From: CAZTGZ01 sp964613385 | GTDB lineage: Bacteria > Bacteroidota > Bacteroidia > NS11-12g > UBA9320 | Reading direction: 5' to 3' | NCBI GenBank assembly: GCA_964613385.1 | Contig: CAZTGZ010000012.1 | Coordinates: forward strand, 13,133-77,132 | Length of the DNA stretch: 64,000 nt | In this document: one piece after another, positions 54,701-63,991 of the stretch | How the letters are laid out: every line of letters starts with the position of its first letter | Position numbering within the stretch: position 1 is the first letter of the stretch | Program-made: the position numbers and the translations under genes | The notes under the pieces: model-generated | Databases searched by the model: none | What the model was told of the DNA's origin: nothing | What the model saw: only the letters and a program-made list of their open reading frames with translations

Positions 54701-57074
54701 CGAAGAAAGTACCATGCCGTTAACCGTTGCACATGGCTACAAATCCCTGGGAGTCACGGATATAGAGCGCAAACTGAATGTGCAGATTTTGGTACCTGAA
54801 AAATCCAGGAGCAATCTCAAACAAAAAGTACGGGTAAAAACGCGCCCGGGAAGCATGGTGACTCTGGCAGCAGTGGATGAAGGCATTTTGCAAATGACCT
54901 CCTTTCAATCGCCTGACCCGCATGGTTATTATTATGCCAAGCGGGCGTTAAATGTAACCGGATTTGATTTGTATCCATGGTTGTTGCCGGAGGTTGGAAA
55001 CAGTTCCAAAAGCACCGGGGGCGATGGCTACAATCTGAGCAAAAGGGTGAATCCACTGCCCAATAAACGGGTGAAACTGCTTTCCTATTGGTCAGGGATT
55101 ACCGATACAAAGTCAGGAGAAGCCGAATTCGAAGTAACGATACCTCAATTTTCCGGGGAAGTTCGATTTATGGCCGTTGCCTATCAGAATCAGAGCTTTG
55201 GACATGCAGAGGCCTCTATGAAAGTGGCGGATCCCCTCGTGGTGAGCAGCGGATTGCCGAGATTTCTGAGTCCGGGTGATACTGTCGATGGTGTATTTAC
55301 TATGACCAATACCACCACCTCCGAGCAAACGGTGCAATTTGATGTAAAAACAGCCGGCAGTATTTCCATCAAGGGCTTTCAAAAGCAGCAGTTCAGGCTT
55401 AAGCCCGGTGCGGAAATTTGGAAAGTTGTTCGATTGGTAGCCGGTAATAGCCCCGGACTTTGCAGGGTGGAAGTACAAGCCGAAATGAACGGCGAAAAAT
55501 TTGGAGAACGCACAGATTTAACCATCAGACCGGCATCATCATTGGTGAAAACACATATTTCCGGAAAAGTAGAAAATGGTGAAACCCGGGCGATACAATG
55601 GAAAGGCCGATATTTAAAAGGAAGTTCGAGCCGAAGCATATATGTGAGTCGCTCACCGGTATTGCAGTACGGCAAAAACCTGCAATATTTGATAGAATAC
55701 CCTTATGGATGTACGGAGCAAATTGTATCGGCTGCCTTTCCGCAGATTTATTACAATGATTTGAGTGATATGATGCTGAAAGACCGGGATGGCAAGGCAT
55801 TGTCGGCCTATCACATCAACGAGGCCATTCGCATGCTAAAAACCCGACAATTGTACAATGGGGCTTTAACCCTGTGGGATGGATATGGCGAGGAGCATTG
55901 GTATGCGAGTGCCTATGCCGCACATTTTCTGTACGAGGCGCGCAAGGCGGGTTTCGAAGTACCCACTCACTTTACAGACCCGCTGCTTGAATATCTGAGA
56001 AATAAGCTGAATCAAAAGGAGAGAACAGATTACTTCTTCAATCGCAATCAGAACCGCAGCATTGCACCGAAAAGCGCTCCATACAGTCTTTTTGTACTGG
56101 CATTGTACGGAAAGCCCTTGGTTCCGGTAATGAATTACTACCGACAACATAGCGAATTGCTGTCCTTGGACGGAAAATACCTGTTGGCAGGTGCATATGC
56201 CCTTTCCGGCGACAAAGAGCAGTTCAGGCAAATGTTGCCAAAGTCATATCAGGGAGAAAGCGTGGATTATGAGGGTTCGGGGTCATTCAGCTCGCCTTTG
56301 CGGGATGAGGCACTTGCCCTGTATACCTTGTTGGCCGTAGATCCCGGAAATGCACAGATTCCCAATATGGCGAGACATATTTCGCCGATGTTGGCGGACG
56401 GAAGGTTAAATACCCAGGAGCATTTATTCGGCTTGCTGGCACTCGGACAAATGGCCAGATCGAGTAGTTCCGCCAATGGAAAGGCCGAAATACTGGCAGA
56501 TGGAAAAGTCATCGCGACGGTGAGCGAAAAGGGCATGAAAATTCCACATGCACTGATTCGCGGCAAACAGGTGGAGATACGCGTGAGTGGCGGTCCGATG
56601 TATTATTATGTGCAGGAAGAGGGCATAGGATTGGGCAATGAGCCCGAGGTAGATGAAGGGATATCGGTGCGGAGGCAATATTTCAATCGCTATGGCAATG
56701 AGATCTATCCATCGGAGGTAAAGAGTCATGAGTTGCTGATTGTGCAGATTACCCTGGACAATCACTGGCAGCGGAACATCAAGGATATAGTGATCAGCGA
56801 TTTACTTCCGGCGGGATTTGAGATTGAGAATCACCGGGTAAAGCAGATTCCGGGGATGTCGTGGATCAAGAACGAAAGCACGGCCACACATGTAGATATG
56901 CGCGACGACCGGATACATTTTTTTGTGGATTTGGGATCAGAACGTCAGACCTATTATTATGCAGTTCGTGCGGTAACCCCCGGTTATTTCCGTCAGGGGC
57001 CGGTAACGGCGGATGCGATGTATATGGGCGATATTTATTCGAGGAATGGGTATGGGATGGTGAGGGTGAGGTGA
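51723..57074 (+). CDS. Bacterial alpha-2-macroglobulin
   Basis: A 1783-residue lipoprotein (lipobox LVSC, Cys 17) of the YfhM/ECAM type. The N-terminal half is a chain of MG-like beta sandwiches (for example YRPGETVNF at about 570), and the C-terminal half has the thioester domain with CTEQ at about 1330-1333 and an alpha-alpha toroid after it. The family traps attacking proteases in the periplasm with the reactive thioester. Here the motif is Cys-Thr-Glu-Gln instead of the usual Cys-Leu-Glu-Gln or Cys-Gly-Glu-Gln. Genomic pairing with pbpC is established for this family, with the trap covering cell-wall repair. It starts 51 bases from pbpC. Confidence 0.93.
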   Translation: MKLSPYFLFLIVVLVSCQPKDQIEIIRTNAKGEVPVLGNLTFTFNRNMVADSMTNQWVEESYFEFNPPIPGKFRWQQPNELVFSPEKDLKPATQYKASFQWKGKGKPADNTSLEFHTPWLKVEQFTALWTGIGDQAALIAPELVLHFNYEMTGAELLKHLEVHHEGKVIPFNLDKNAVSKEHSIRISGLRIEDKDYGFEVVLKKGMLPPGGSTETTKDIKLRTELTSPYKLNIYDCQASHDGITATIQLYTSQQIAENQDFKKFIRFDPGIPFEVKLTNEGMEIVCDKVDVSRTYNLHISAGLMGIAGGKLKQNYVNTLSFGALEPSISFVDQNGMYLSKSGKKNLEVRIVNVKEVTVSIHKIYENNILAMRKHGFWQDEYDPEYVSEYATDDYESSFGDLVYKKKVTTSNLPKYRNSRLLHFDFPDNLPDFKGIYVVRISSEEQWYTTDTKVVSLSDIGLMARQGKSGMHVFAAGLGDANPKSGVNITLYGLNNQKIGQATTNENGYALLPLSKRNIRGFAPAMIVAKQGSDFNYMPLSQTRIETSRFDVGGAMPNKSGLLAYVYGARDLYRPGETVNFSAIVRTQTWKIPEQSQMKIQVLLPNGQEFKSIRKVLNKEGSLESSFALPAGTVSGAYTIEVYGPTDILIGSEKILVEEFVPDRIRVQTTMDQKKLVPGQKGNIHLRAENYFGPPAANRNYEVEIQLKETVFQAKKYPNYHFGLQYADNYYESNVMEGETDEQGKAEISFEVPAHYKDRGLLQADAFTTVFDETGRPVSRSLSIPVFTQNTFYGIRQMDYSWFQTQQPIQFFLLALNQDGIPYSSAKAHVVVIKHDYKTVISRSGSYFRYESQRQDKTISDKTLMLKGSQSYYSFTPNSPGEYEIRIARPGSNNFVSTSFYCYGWVGNYNVNHQVNKEGHVDISTDKESYEIGEKAKVLFKTPFNGKLLVTIEQQEVISYKYLDVRNRSANFELALESEHLPNVYITATLIRPHEESTMPLTVAHGYKSLGVTDIERKLNVQILVPEKSRSNLKQKVRVKTRPGSMVTLAAVDEGILQMTSFQSPDPHGYYYAKRALNVTGFDLYPWLLPEVGNSSKSTGGDGYNLSKRVNPLPNKRVKLLSYWSGITDTKSGEAEFEVTIPQFSGEVRFMAVAYQNQSFGHAEASMKVADPLVVSSGLPRFLSPGDTVDGVFTMTNTTTSEQTVQFDVKTAGSISIKGFQKQQFRLKPGAEIWKVVRLVAGNSPGLCRVEVQAEMNGEKFGERTDLTIRPASSLVKTHISGKVENGETRAIQWKGRYLKGSSSRSIYVSRSPVLQYGKNLQYLIEYPYGCTEQIVSAAFPQIYYNDLSDMMLKDRDGKALSAYHINEAIRMLKTRQLYNGALTLWDGYGEEHWYASAYAAHFLYEARKAGFEVPTHFTDPLLEYLRNKLNQKERTDYFFNRNQNRSIAPKSAPYSLFVLALYGKPLVPVMNYYRQHSELLSLDGKYLLAGAYALSGDKEQFRQMLPKSYQGESVDYEGSGSFSSPLRDEALALYTLLAVDPGNAQIPNMARHISPMLADGRLNTQEHLFGLLALGQMARSSSSANGKAEILADGKVIATVSEKGMKIPHALIRGKQVEIRVSGGPMYYYVQEEGIGLGNEPEVDEGISVRRQYFNRYGNEIYPSEVKSHELLIVQITLDNHWQRNIKDIVISDLLPAGFEIENHRVKQIPGMSWIKNESTATHVDMRDDRIHFFVDLGSERQTYYYAVRAVTPGYFRQGPVTADAMYMGDIYSRNGYGMVRVR

Positions 57075-57146
57075 GGAGGGGTATTTCGGGTGATTAGTAG
57101 TTGTGTGCAATGTTGAAAACGCAATCCGAAACTTTTGAAAGCATAG

Positions 57147-60100
57147 ATGGAAAAAGTTGGTAGAAACGATCCTTGTCCCTGCAGGAGTGGTAAAAAATTC
57201 AAAAAGTGCTGTATTGACCTTTACGGAAAAGGCTATAAACAACCAACACATTTTTCAATAGTGGAAAAGTCTGAATTTTCAAAATACCTCAGCAAATACG
57301 AAACAGGCCATGTTTTGAATTTAGTAACCGCCTTACAATTAATCCCGGAAAATCATGGCAAAAACGTTCGCATTGAATTAATTGCTGCAGAAGCGATTAA
57401 GAATCTATCAACGGGCAATCCTGGTGATTACAAAAAGCTTCGTTATATTATAGCCCGTGAATTTCCCAGTCATTATGGTGAAGATCCACCGGAAGAACTA
57501 TTTACTGAAAATATACTGTTTCATGGCGGTAACTATACCGTTATGCCCGGAATAAATTCTTATTCCGTAGACATTTTCAATTATCTAACCGAAACCATTT
57601 ACACAACCCAAAATAACCTTTCAGAAGAATTTAAAGATGAAATTTATCAAGGGGTCTCGTTCCTATTAATTACCGGAGAAATCGTATTTAGGCAAGCTCA
57701 ATTGGAAGGGAACTCATTCGTTGAAAACCTTGAACAGCCTTTAGAATTGCCTGAAATCCTTCCAAGCCTTAGTTTTAGCGAAGATACAATTGAGGCAATC
57801 TGTAAAGAGAGTAATATCAACTTATCAACGATTGTCCAATTTGTTACCGAACCAAGTGAGCCTAATCTTGACGACCCGTACAAGTCTCCACTACTTTACA
57901 AGCCCTTTGTGGCTTTTGAAAACGAATATTATTTTGTGCTTCCGTCCTGCCAGGTATCAGCACTAAACGAGTATATTCTTACTACTGCAAAAAAACACAA
58001 TGTCCGTGCTGAAATCCATGAGCTTTGCCATAAGAACATTTGGACAGACATTTGGGGTGCTTGTGATAAAATGGGATGGGCTCTAACTGACCTTCCATTA
58101 CCTGAGAAGTCAACAAATCAATCCATAATTGAAGGTATTTTCCAATTTGATGCAAATATGATAGCATATGTCTGTTACTCCTTCCCATCAGAACTCAAAA
58201 GCACAAGCGAAATGTACTCTGAGGAAAATGCTGATTTATTAGATGGTGATAATTTAAACAGCAGAACAAAAACAGTAATTGACGAACTCAAAAAGCGTAA
58301 AGAGTTGAAGGGCTTTCAATTTCTTACACTCATTCTTACAAATTCAATGGGAGGGTTCATGGCAATGGGTGTTGAAAAACCTCAAGAGAATGAGCAAAAA
58401 ACTTGGTTCAATGTTTTCGACTTTCTCAACCTTGCCTATGCTGGTGAGTGGGGAAGATTGGATTTGTGGAAGTTCGCAAAAGTCTATGAATCTACCACCC
58501 AAGAAGCCCAAATAATAGCTACATCACCAATAGATGCATATGCCACTTACAAAAGAAACGGGGAAACCTTCTATCTATCAGATGAAGCACGATTTAACTT
58601 TCTGACTGTAGTGCCTGGTAATGGTGCAGACTTCACACGCGAGGCAAAAATCAACTCAGATGTTCACGGGGCACTTAGTCTTATAAATGGTTCATTGGCG
58701 TATCAATCTGTAAGGCGTTATCGGGATTATGCCCCAATCTACAAGCCGGTGAAGCAGAGAATCCCATACGAAATGTTGCTCGAATCTTATGGTCTTCCGA
58801 TATGGGTACAGAACTATCAAGCAAAAAGCCAAACCGAAGCCGATTATGTTGAAAACATAGCTGATGCTATCTGCTTTTGGTTAGACAGACTATACCCAGC
58901 TTTACATCATCAACTCAACCCAAATACCTTCCCTGTTCTAAATATCGCTTTGGAATTTGACCAAACCTATTTCAATCCGTTGTCCCTAGAGCAAGTAGAT
59001 TCCAAAGAGGCTATAAATTCAAGCCTTCAATGTTCCTACACCAAGGGTAATTTGACTATTCGTATACCAAAACATATCCGAAAGCTTTTCATTGGAGGTA
59101 ATAATGCAGGCGAGAGAACATTAATGGCTGAAATACTTAAAGGGCTGAATACAATACCACACATAGAGCTAAGTGATCAATATATTTCAGACAGTTTAGA
59201 CCATCATATTCCACTGGGTCAAGCCAAAATGATCCTATTGCTCGATACCAGAACAAATTTACAGCTTGATAATCGATGGTTACTGCCCACACTTTACATT
59301 AGCGATGCAGAGATAAACCTGCTACTCGACAAACTGGTCAGCATTATCAATAGTCCCGAGCAAATTCCTGAAAAATTTCAAAGCGTGGCCGACAAAAAAG
59401 CGTTTTGCAACTATGTCGTGTTATGTCTTGTACAACACCTAATAGAAAAGCTGAATGAGTTTGATGGCGAATCGTTAATTAGCAGATTGATAGACGTAAA
59501 TGAACGCTTAATACACAATAGGGAGTTTAACAAAATCAAGACCGCTGCACAAATTCACTGTTTTGGAAATGACGAGAATGAATTAGAAAAGATTCTCAAA
59601 AAGCAAAGAAAATTAGTCAACACCTCTCTTGCCACGCGTTGCCTTATAGAGTTCACAGTTTTAAACCCAACAAAAGGTAATCGTAAACCATGCTTTGACC
59701 AGATGGATGAATTGCTCACTATCATGAACGAAATTCTGAACTATGGAATGCTAAGTGATTCCCTTCACTTTGGCATGGACAACCCAGAAATGGGATTACT
59801 TCCATCAGATCGAATAGGCATATCAAAAGAGTTCTACGATCAAAAACTACAACCCTTTCATAAAGACAATACTGTTGCAAATATCGAAGCTCAATTAGAA
59901 ACATTTTCTGATAATTTTGAAACATACGCACCTAAAGAAAATGATAAAGATACAGAAGCGTTCTTGGACAAAGTGGATGAAGCATTTTTACATGACTGGG
60001 GTATTGATTATACTAATCTAAACGGCATATGCATACAAGCGGCAGCAATGGCAGAACAACAGAAGTATTCAGTTATGTCAATGACTGAATCAGACCTGAT

Positions 60101-60911
60101 AGCTGAACTTAAAAAAATAATGAAAGGTGCAGAAGATCAAGTTGAAGCTGGCTTGGATAAGCTCCGGTTCGAGTATAAGCCTGGCATTATAAACAATCAG
60201 AAAGGCTATTCGAATGCCGATTATTTCCCTTGGAAATACAATAGAGAATTCAGCTATGCCAGAAGACCCTTTGTAGTCGTCAATACAGATAATGGACGAA
60301 AATATTATTGGGGAATGAGACAATGTGTGGCAGCAAGCCAGTATTTACATCAACTATTCCATTCTGGCAGCTTGACAGATGGAGGAGTGAAAATTAACAG
60401 CCTTCTTGGTAATATTCTAAATGAAAATGGAAAGAAATTTAGGAATTCGGTTACAAATTGGTTAAAGAATAATACCGACTTAATTGTTTGGGATTACGAA
60501 GTTACTATAAAACCTAAAGGTCATTTTAATGCCGACAAAGACTATGGCGATTGTGATATTCTTGCTTATGATCCGACCATAAATCGGGTGTACAATATCG
60601 AATGCAAACGCACAGTGGCAGCAAGGAATATTCATCAAATGAAAAAAGAAATGGATAATTATTTGGGGCGAGATGGTCAGAAGAAAAAAGTAGCCAAACA
60701 TGTTGAAAGAGATAATTGGCTACAAGCTAATTTGGATCAAGTAAAAACTTTGGTGGGTGCCACAGAACCACCTAAACTGAAATCTATAATTCTGACTTCT
60801 GAGCTAATTCCAACACGATATCTTAGAGCTGAAGAAATACCCTTACCTATAATAAGCTATCGAGAATTAAAAAGGAATGGATGTGAAGAACTTATAAACT
60901 GCCAAATATGA
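57147..60911 (+). CDS. SEC-C/PD-(D/E)XK large protein, candidate defence or nuclease factor
   Basis: A 1254-residue cytoplasmic protein. An N-terminal SEC-C zinc motif (DPCPCRSGKKFKKCC, Cys at 10, 12, 21 and 22) is followed by about 1100 residues that I do not recognise. The C-terminal ~150 residues look like a PD-(D/E)XK nuclease fold: GDCDILAYD (Asp 1137) then YNIECKRT (Glu 1152, Lys 1154), the spacing and strand pattern expected for the catalytic D...ExK. A basic helix (KKEMDNYLGRDGQKKK) follows. No helicase, methylase or ATPase motif is seen. It stands alone on the plus strand after the alpha-2-macroglobulin gene. Codon use looks more AT-rich than the neighbouring housekeeping genes. Restriction-like or antiphage function is inference. 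Confidence 0.7.
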   Translation: MEKVGRNDPCPCRSGKKFKKCCIDLYGKGYKQPTHFSIVEKSEFSKYLSKYETGHVLNLVTALQLIPENHGKNVRIELIAAEAIKNLSTGNPGDYKKLRYIIAREFPSHYGEDPPEELFTENILFHGGNYTVMPGINSYSVDIFNYLTETIYTTQNNLSEEFKDEIYQGVSFLLITGEIVFRQAQLEGNSFVENLEQPLELPEILPSLSFSEDTIEAICKESNINLSTIVQFVTEPSEPNLDDPYKSPLLYKPFVAFENEYYFVLPSCQVSALNEYILTTAKKHNVRAEIHELCHKNIWTDIWGACDKMGWALTDLPLPEKSTNQSIIEGIFQFDANMIAYVCYSFPSELKSTSEMYSEENADLLDGDNLNSRTKTVIDELKKRKELKGFQFLTLILTNSMGGFMAMGVEKPQENEQKTWFNVFDFLNLAYAGEWGRLDLWKFAKVYESTTQEAQIIATSPIDAYATYKRNGETFYLSDEARFNFLTVVPGNGADFTREAKINSDVHGALSLINGSLAYQSVRRYRDYAPIYKPVKQRIPYEMLLESYGLPIWVQNYQAKSQTEADYVENIADAICFWLDRLYPALHHQLNPNTFPVLNIALEFDQTYFNPLSLEQVDSKEAINSSLQCSYTKGNLTIRIPKHIRKLFIGGNNAGERTLMAEILKGLNTIPHIELSDQYISDSLDHHIPLGQAKMILLLDTRTNLQLDNRWLLPTLYISDAEINLLLDKLVSIINSPEQIPEKFQSVADKKAFCNYVVLCLVQHLIEKLNEFDGESLISRLIDVNERLIHNREFNKIKTAAQIHCFGNDENELEKILKKQRKLVNTSLATRCLIEFTVLNPTKGNRKPCFDQMDELLTIMNEILNYGMLSDSLHFGMDNPEMGLLPSDRIGISKEFYDQKLQPFHKDNTVANIEAQLETFSDNFETYAPKENDKDTEAFLDKVDEAFLHDWGIDYTNLNGICIQAAAMAEQQKYSVMSMTESDLIAELKKIMKGAEDQVEAGLDKLRFEYKPGIINNQKGYSNADYFPWKYNREFSYARRPFVVVNTDNGRKYYWGMRQCVAASQYLHQLFHSGSLTDGGVKINSLLGNILNENGKKFRNSVTNWLKNNTDLIVWDYEVTIKPKGHFNADKDYGDCDILAYDPTINRVYNIECKRTVAARNIHQMKKEMDNYLGRDGQKKKVAKHVERDNWLQANLDQVKTLVGATEPPKLKSIILTSELIPTRYLRAEEIPLPIISYRELKRNGCEELINCQI

Positions 60912-61078
60912 GGGAACACAGCACACAACATTGTATAATCGTAATGCGGGCTGAATGGCTAAAATTTAGCTTTTTTGCTCCTAAGAAGCTTTGCGGTGAG
61001 CAGACAGTGAATTGCTCCGAAACCCCGAGCTACGCTTATACTTGACCGTCGGCAGACATATTTTAAGACGACAGATTA
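60912..61078. other. Intergenic stretch with short inverted repeats
   Basis: 167 bases without a gene. It contains GACCGTCG and CGAC in inverted orientation about 20 bases apart, and a GCTC/GAGC pair around TTTGCGG. No TAnnTTTG box is seen. I cannot assign a role. Confidence 0.5.
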
Positions 61079-62374
61079 ATGTTCGGAATATTCAAAAAGG
61101 AAACTCATCGACCAACCATCACTCCTGAGGACAAAGACTGGGTTGAGAAGAGTTTTTCCTGGTTTATTGAAACATTTGGGCTAGACAAGCTGAAAGACAC
61201 CCCATTTATTCTGCCGACACTAGACAATTTTCCTTATGAAAACCTAAAGGACGACCAGCAATTTCAAAAACTATTTGAGCAACTCTGCAATTATTGGGAC
61301 GTAAACCCAAATGAAATTAACGTAAAATTCTTCGACGACTTTGCTTCCAAGCAGTGGACGACTTGGGTTCCTCATGGAAAATGGAAAGAGGCCGGAGGAC
61401 TTTATTTTCAAGAGTACACGCTTGACGAAAAGCGATTCAATATCCAGCTTGCAAAATCCAACCTTAATAATCCTCAGTTATTAGTTGCAGTCCTGGCTCA
61501 CGAGCTTGCGCATGTTAAACTTTTGGGTGGTGATTATTTGAACCATCATGATCCTGACATGGAACCGTTAACGGACTTAGCTTGTATATTTTTTGGATTC
61601 GGAATATTTGTAGCGAATTCATGCTTTACGAATGATATTTACTGGATAGGGCGAAACGGTTATTTACCCAACGAAATAATAAGTTATTCAAACGCATTAA
61701 TCTGTTACATAACCGAAAACGAACCAGCAGATTATTTAAAATATTTAAATGCAAATACAAATGCCCTATTCCAAAAGGACTACGCGTTTCTTATAAAGAC
61801 TAACAACACATTACTGACAAAAGATAAAGTTAAGCATAGCCGGGAGCTATATAAAATTAACAAACAAATTGATGACGGTTTTAAAAATCAAAACTTTGAT
61901 TCTGTTATTTACGCTTGTTATAAACTCCTTGAAATCTATCCTAAAAATAATGGAGTATATAACCAACTCGGATACGCCTTATTACTTCAAAAAAAATACG
62001 AAGAAGCCATCAATCAATTTACGAAGGCAATAGAAATCGATCCATACTGGGATTACCCCATAAACAATCGTGGCTATTGCCAACTCCAACTTGGAAAACT
62101 AGAAGATGCCTTTATAGACTTAAAAAGCTCTTATGAAATGAATCCTGATAATTCATTTTCTCAACGCAATCTTGGTGCGTATTACTTAATGACTAATGAG
62201 TTCGAAAAAGCTCTTGGTTATTTTGAGCAAGCAGAGAAAATAGACCCGAAGACAGAAATGATTAATTTCTATCTCGGACAGGTTCATTTAAAACTTGGTA
62301 ACACTGACAAGGCGAAAATGTATCTGGACAAATCAACGAAAAATAAAGAATACAATGACTCAACCATTGTGTAG
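61079..62374 (+). CDS. HELAH metalloprotease-like protein with TPR repeats
   Basis: A 431-residue protein. The N-terminal half carries a zinc-metalloprotease motif HELAH (His 141, Glu 142, His 145), preceded by the LLVAVLAHE helix and followed by a DMEPLTDL segment that could hold the third ligand. The C-terminal ~160 residues hold about four tetratricopeptide repeats (for example NQLGYALLLQKKYEEA and FYLGQVHLKLGNTDKA), a protein-binding scaffold. There is no signal peptide, so it should be cytoplasmic. The combination is known in scattered bacterial proteins without defined function. It may be part of the same accessory block as the SEC-C gene. Confidence 0.75.
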   Translation: MFGIFKKETHRPTITPEDKDWVEKSFSWFIETFGLDKLKDTPFILPTLDNFPYENLKDDQQFQKLFEQLCNYWDVNPNEINVKFFDDFASKQWTTWVPHGKWKEAGGLYFQEYTLDEKRFNIQLAKSNLNNPQLLVAVLAHELAHVKLLGGDYLNHHDPDMEPLTDLACIFFGFGIFVANSCFTNDIYWIGRNGYLPNEIISYSNALICYITENEPADYLKYLNANTNALFQKDYAFLIKTNNTLLTKDKVKHSRELYKINKQIDDGFKNQNFDSVIYACYKLLEIYPKNNGVYNQLGYALLLQKKYEEAINQFTKAIEIDPYWDYPINNRGYCQLQLGKLEDAFIDLKSSYEMNPDNSFSQRNLGAYYLMTNEFEKALGYFEQAEKIDPKTEMINFYLGQVHLKLGNTDKAKMYLDKSTKNKEYNDSTIV

Positions 62375-62507
62375 AATAAAACCAGTTAACAGACCTACCC
62401 TCAATTTGCGCGGACGAGGTAATAGAAAGTTTCTTATCTTTAAACAACCATTGGTCGGTATAGATAGTTGAGTACTTCAAAACGCCAACAATCGGTAACT
62501 GGAATAC

Positions 62508-63161
62508 ATGAAAATGAAGAAAGCAACATTTCTAATTCTTTTATCAATAAACATGACTCAGATATATTCTCAGTCAAACAGTTTTATTGATTCTCTACAA
62601 ACAGATTCAAGCAACTCAATCATTGTGTTTGAAGCAAACTGCAGAGGATGTTTGGTAATGAATTCTCCTTGTGTAGAGTATTCAAATAACGGAAATCCAC
62701 AAAATATATACGTGATATGGAAAAATGACCGCAGGTTTTATATAAAAAGATTTAACGTTTGCGGGAGTTCAACCATTTTGATGATAAAGAAATGGAAAAA
62801 CAATCCATTTGATTGTATTTATGCAAACGCTAAAAAACTGGATACAACAAATCTTCTATATCCACAATCATTCGACAGACGAGATTCAACATGGTTTGAG
62901 ACTGGAATTAATCATTACAAGTATTAAAATTTTTACTTTATAACCTATGAAATACGTGATTTGTCAATAAAGGAATATGCTTTCAGAGAACCTAAAAAAG
63001 ATGATGAAATTTGGGTGAAGATAAATGCAGAATTTTCAAGAAATCAAAGTAGATATAATTATAATAATGAATCTGCAATCAAAGGATTATTAGATGTTGT
63101 ACAAGCAATTTTGACTAAGGAAACGAAGAAATTGGAAATAACAAATGCCAACATTCGATAA
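62508..63161 (+). pseudogene. Secreted-protein gene with an in-frame stop
   Basis: A signal peptide (MKMKKATFLILLS..., cleavage near QIYSQS) opens a Cys-containing exported protein that stops at TAA 62925-62927 after 139 residues. The same frame continues with no break as NFYFITYEIRD... to a stop at 63161, and the downstream part has protein-like composition. The simplest reading is one ~216-residue gene with a nonsense change (a TAA that could come from CAA, GAA or AAA). Sequencing error is the alternative. Family unknown. Confidence 0.65.
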
Positions 63162-63427
63162 AGAATCATAGGGAAGAATGTTTCATTCCATAGGGGTCTC
63201 CCGAAAAGGAAACTCGATGCATTTTTATTATATAGCCAATAAGCCCTGTTTCTACATCCATCATCGAATTCACCGCCCTGTTTCTTGGTTGTTGTCAAAA
63301 CTCTATCTTATCTTTTATGTCAAAATTTCTAATAAGTCAGGATTATTGAGGGATGAGAATTCACGGAAATTCAACAAATTGGTGTATCTTTCAGATATTG
63401 TATTGTTAGCCAAATTCTGTGTAGAAC
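63162..63427. other. Intergenic stretch with no convincing gene
   Basis: 266 bases. A frame of 105 codons exists (63178-63495), but it overlaps the signal peptide of the next gene and has no recognisable features. I see no RNA gene or repeat. Confidence 0.5.
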
Positions 63428-63991
63428 ATGAAAAGAATATTGACAATAATTTTAGTGGCTTCTACTTTTCAGACAGTATTTTCATACCCAATTAACCCTC
63501 AGACACTTAAGAAACTAATTGAAAATAGTCAGTACATAGTTATTGCGACGGTTGACAACCCCAAAACTAAAGGCATCCGTGTAAAATATTTCGACTCAAC
63601 AAAAAAAGACACAGTAATTGAATTTAGAAGGGAATTTATACATGATGGCTCGGCTGACCTCCATATTAAAGAAATTTTAAAAGGGAATCCTATTGACACA
63701 ATCATCCAAGTCACATACAGTGAAAACTTTACATGCCCGGCACCACCACGATATCCTCATAAAAAGACGGTGCTAGCTTTTCTTAATCAAGAGGATTCAA
63801 GTCCAACTTACATTACTGTTGGATTATCATATGGTTCGAAAATCATGTATAACGAAGAAGAGCTAAATTCTTATAGGGCGAGAATCTATGAATATCTTGA
63901 AATTCTAAAAATGACAAGTATACGAAACAAAAATGAGGCAACATTAGGTAAGTGGCTGGTTTTTTTAGACAATTTAAAATTGGAGTATTAA
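63428..63991 (+). CDS. Small exported protein, unknown function
   Basis: A 187-residue protein with a signal peptide (MKRILTIILV..., cleavage after VFS or near PINP). The mature part is beta-rich with a central CPAPPRYPHKKTVLAFL segment and a regular C-terminal helix. No family is recognised. It ends nine bases before the window edge, so its downstream context is unknown. A TATCTTTC sequence, one base off the -7 box, lies about 40 bases before the ATG. Confidence 0.65.
   Translation: MKRILTIILVASTFQTVFSYPINPQTLKKLIENSQYIVIATVDNPKTKGIRVKYFDSTKKDTVIEFRREFIHDGSADLHIKEILKGNPIDTIIQVTYSENFTCPAPPRYPHKKTVLAFLNQEDSSPTYITVGLSYGSKIMYNEEELNSYRARIYEYLEILKMTSIRNKNEATLGKWLVFLDNLKLEY

Noticed and set aside
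60905..61010. Integron attC-like site in the spacer after the SEC-C gene
   Set aside because: A GTTRRRY/RYYYAAC core pair cannot be found, only short inverted pieces, and no integrase is in the window.
63178..63495. Gene of 105 codons before the last exported protein
   Set aside because: It overlaps the signal peptide of the better-supported gene and has no recognisable features.
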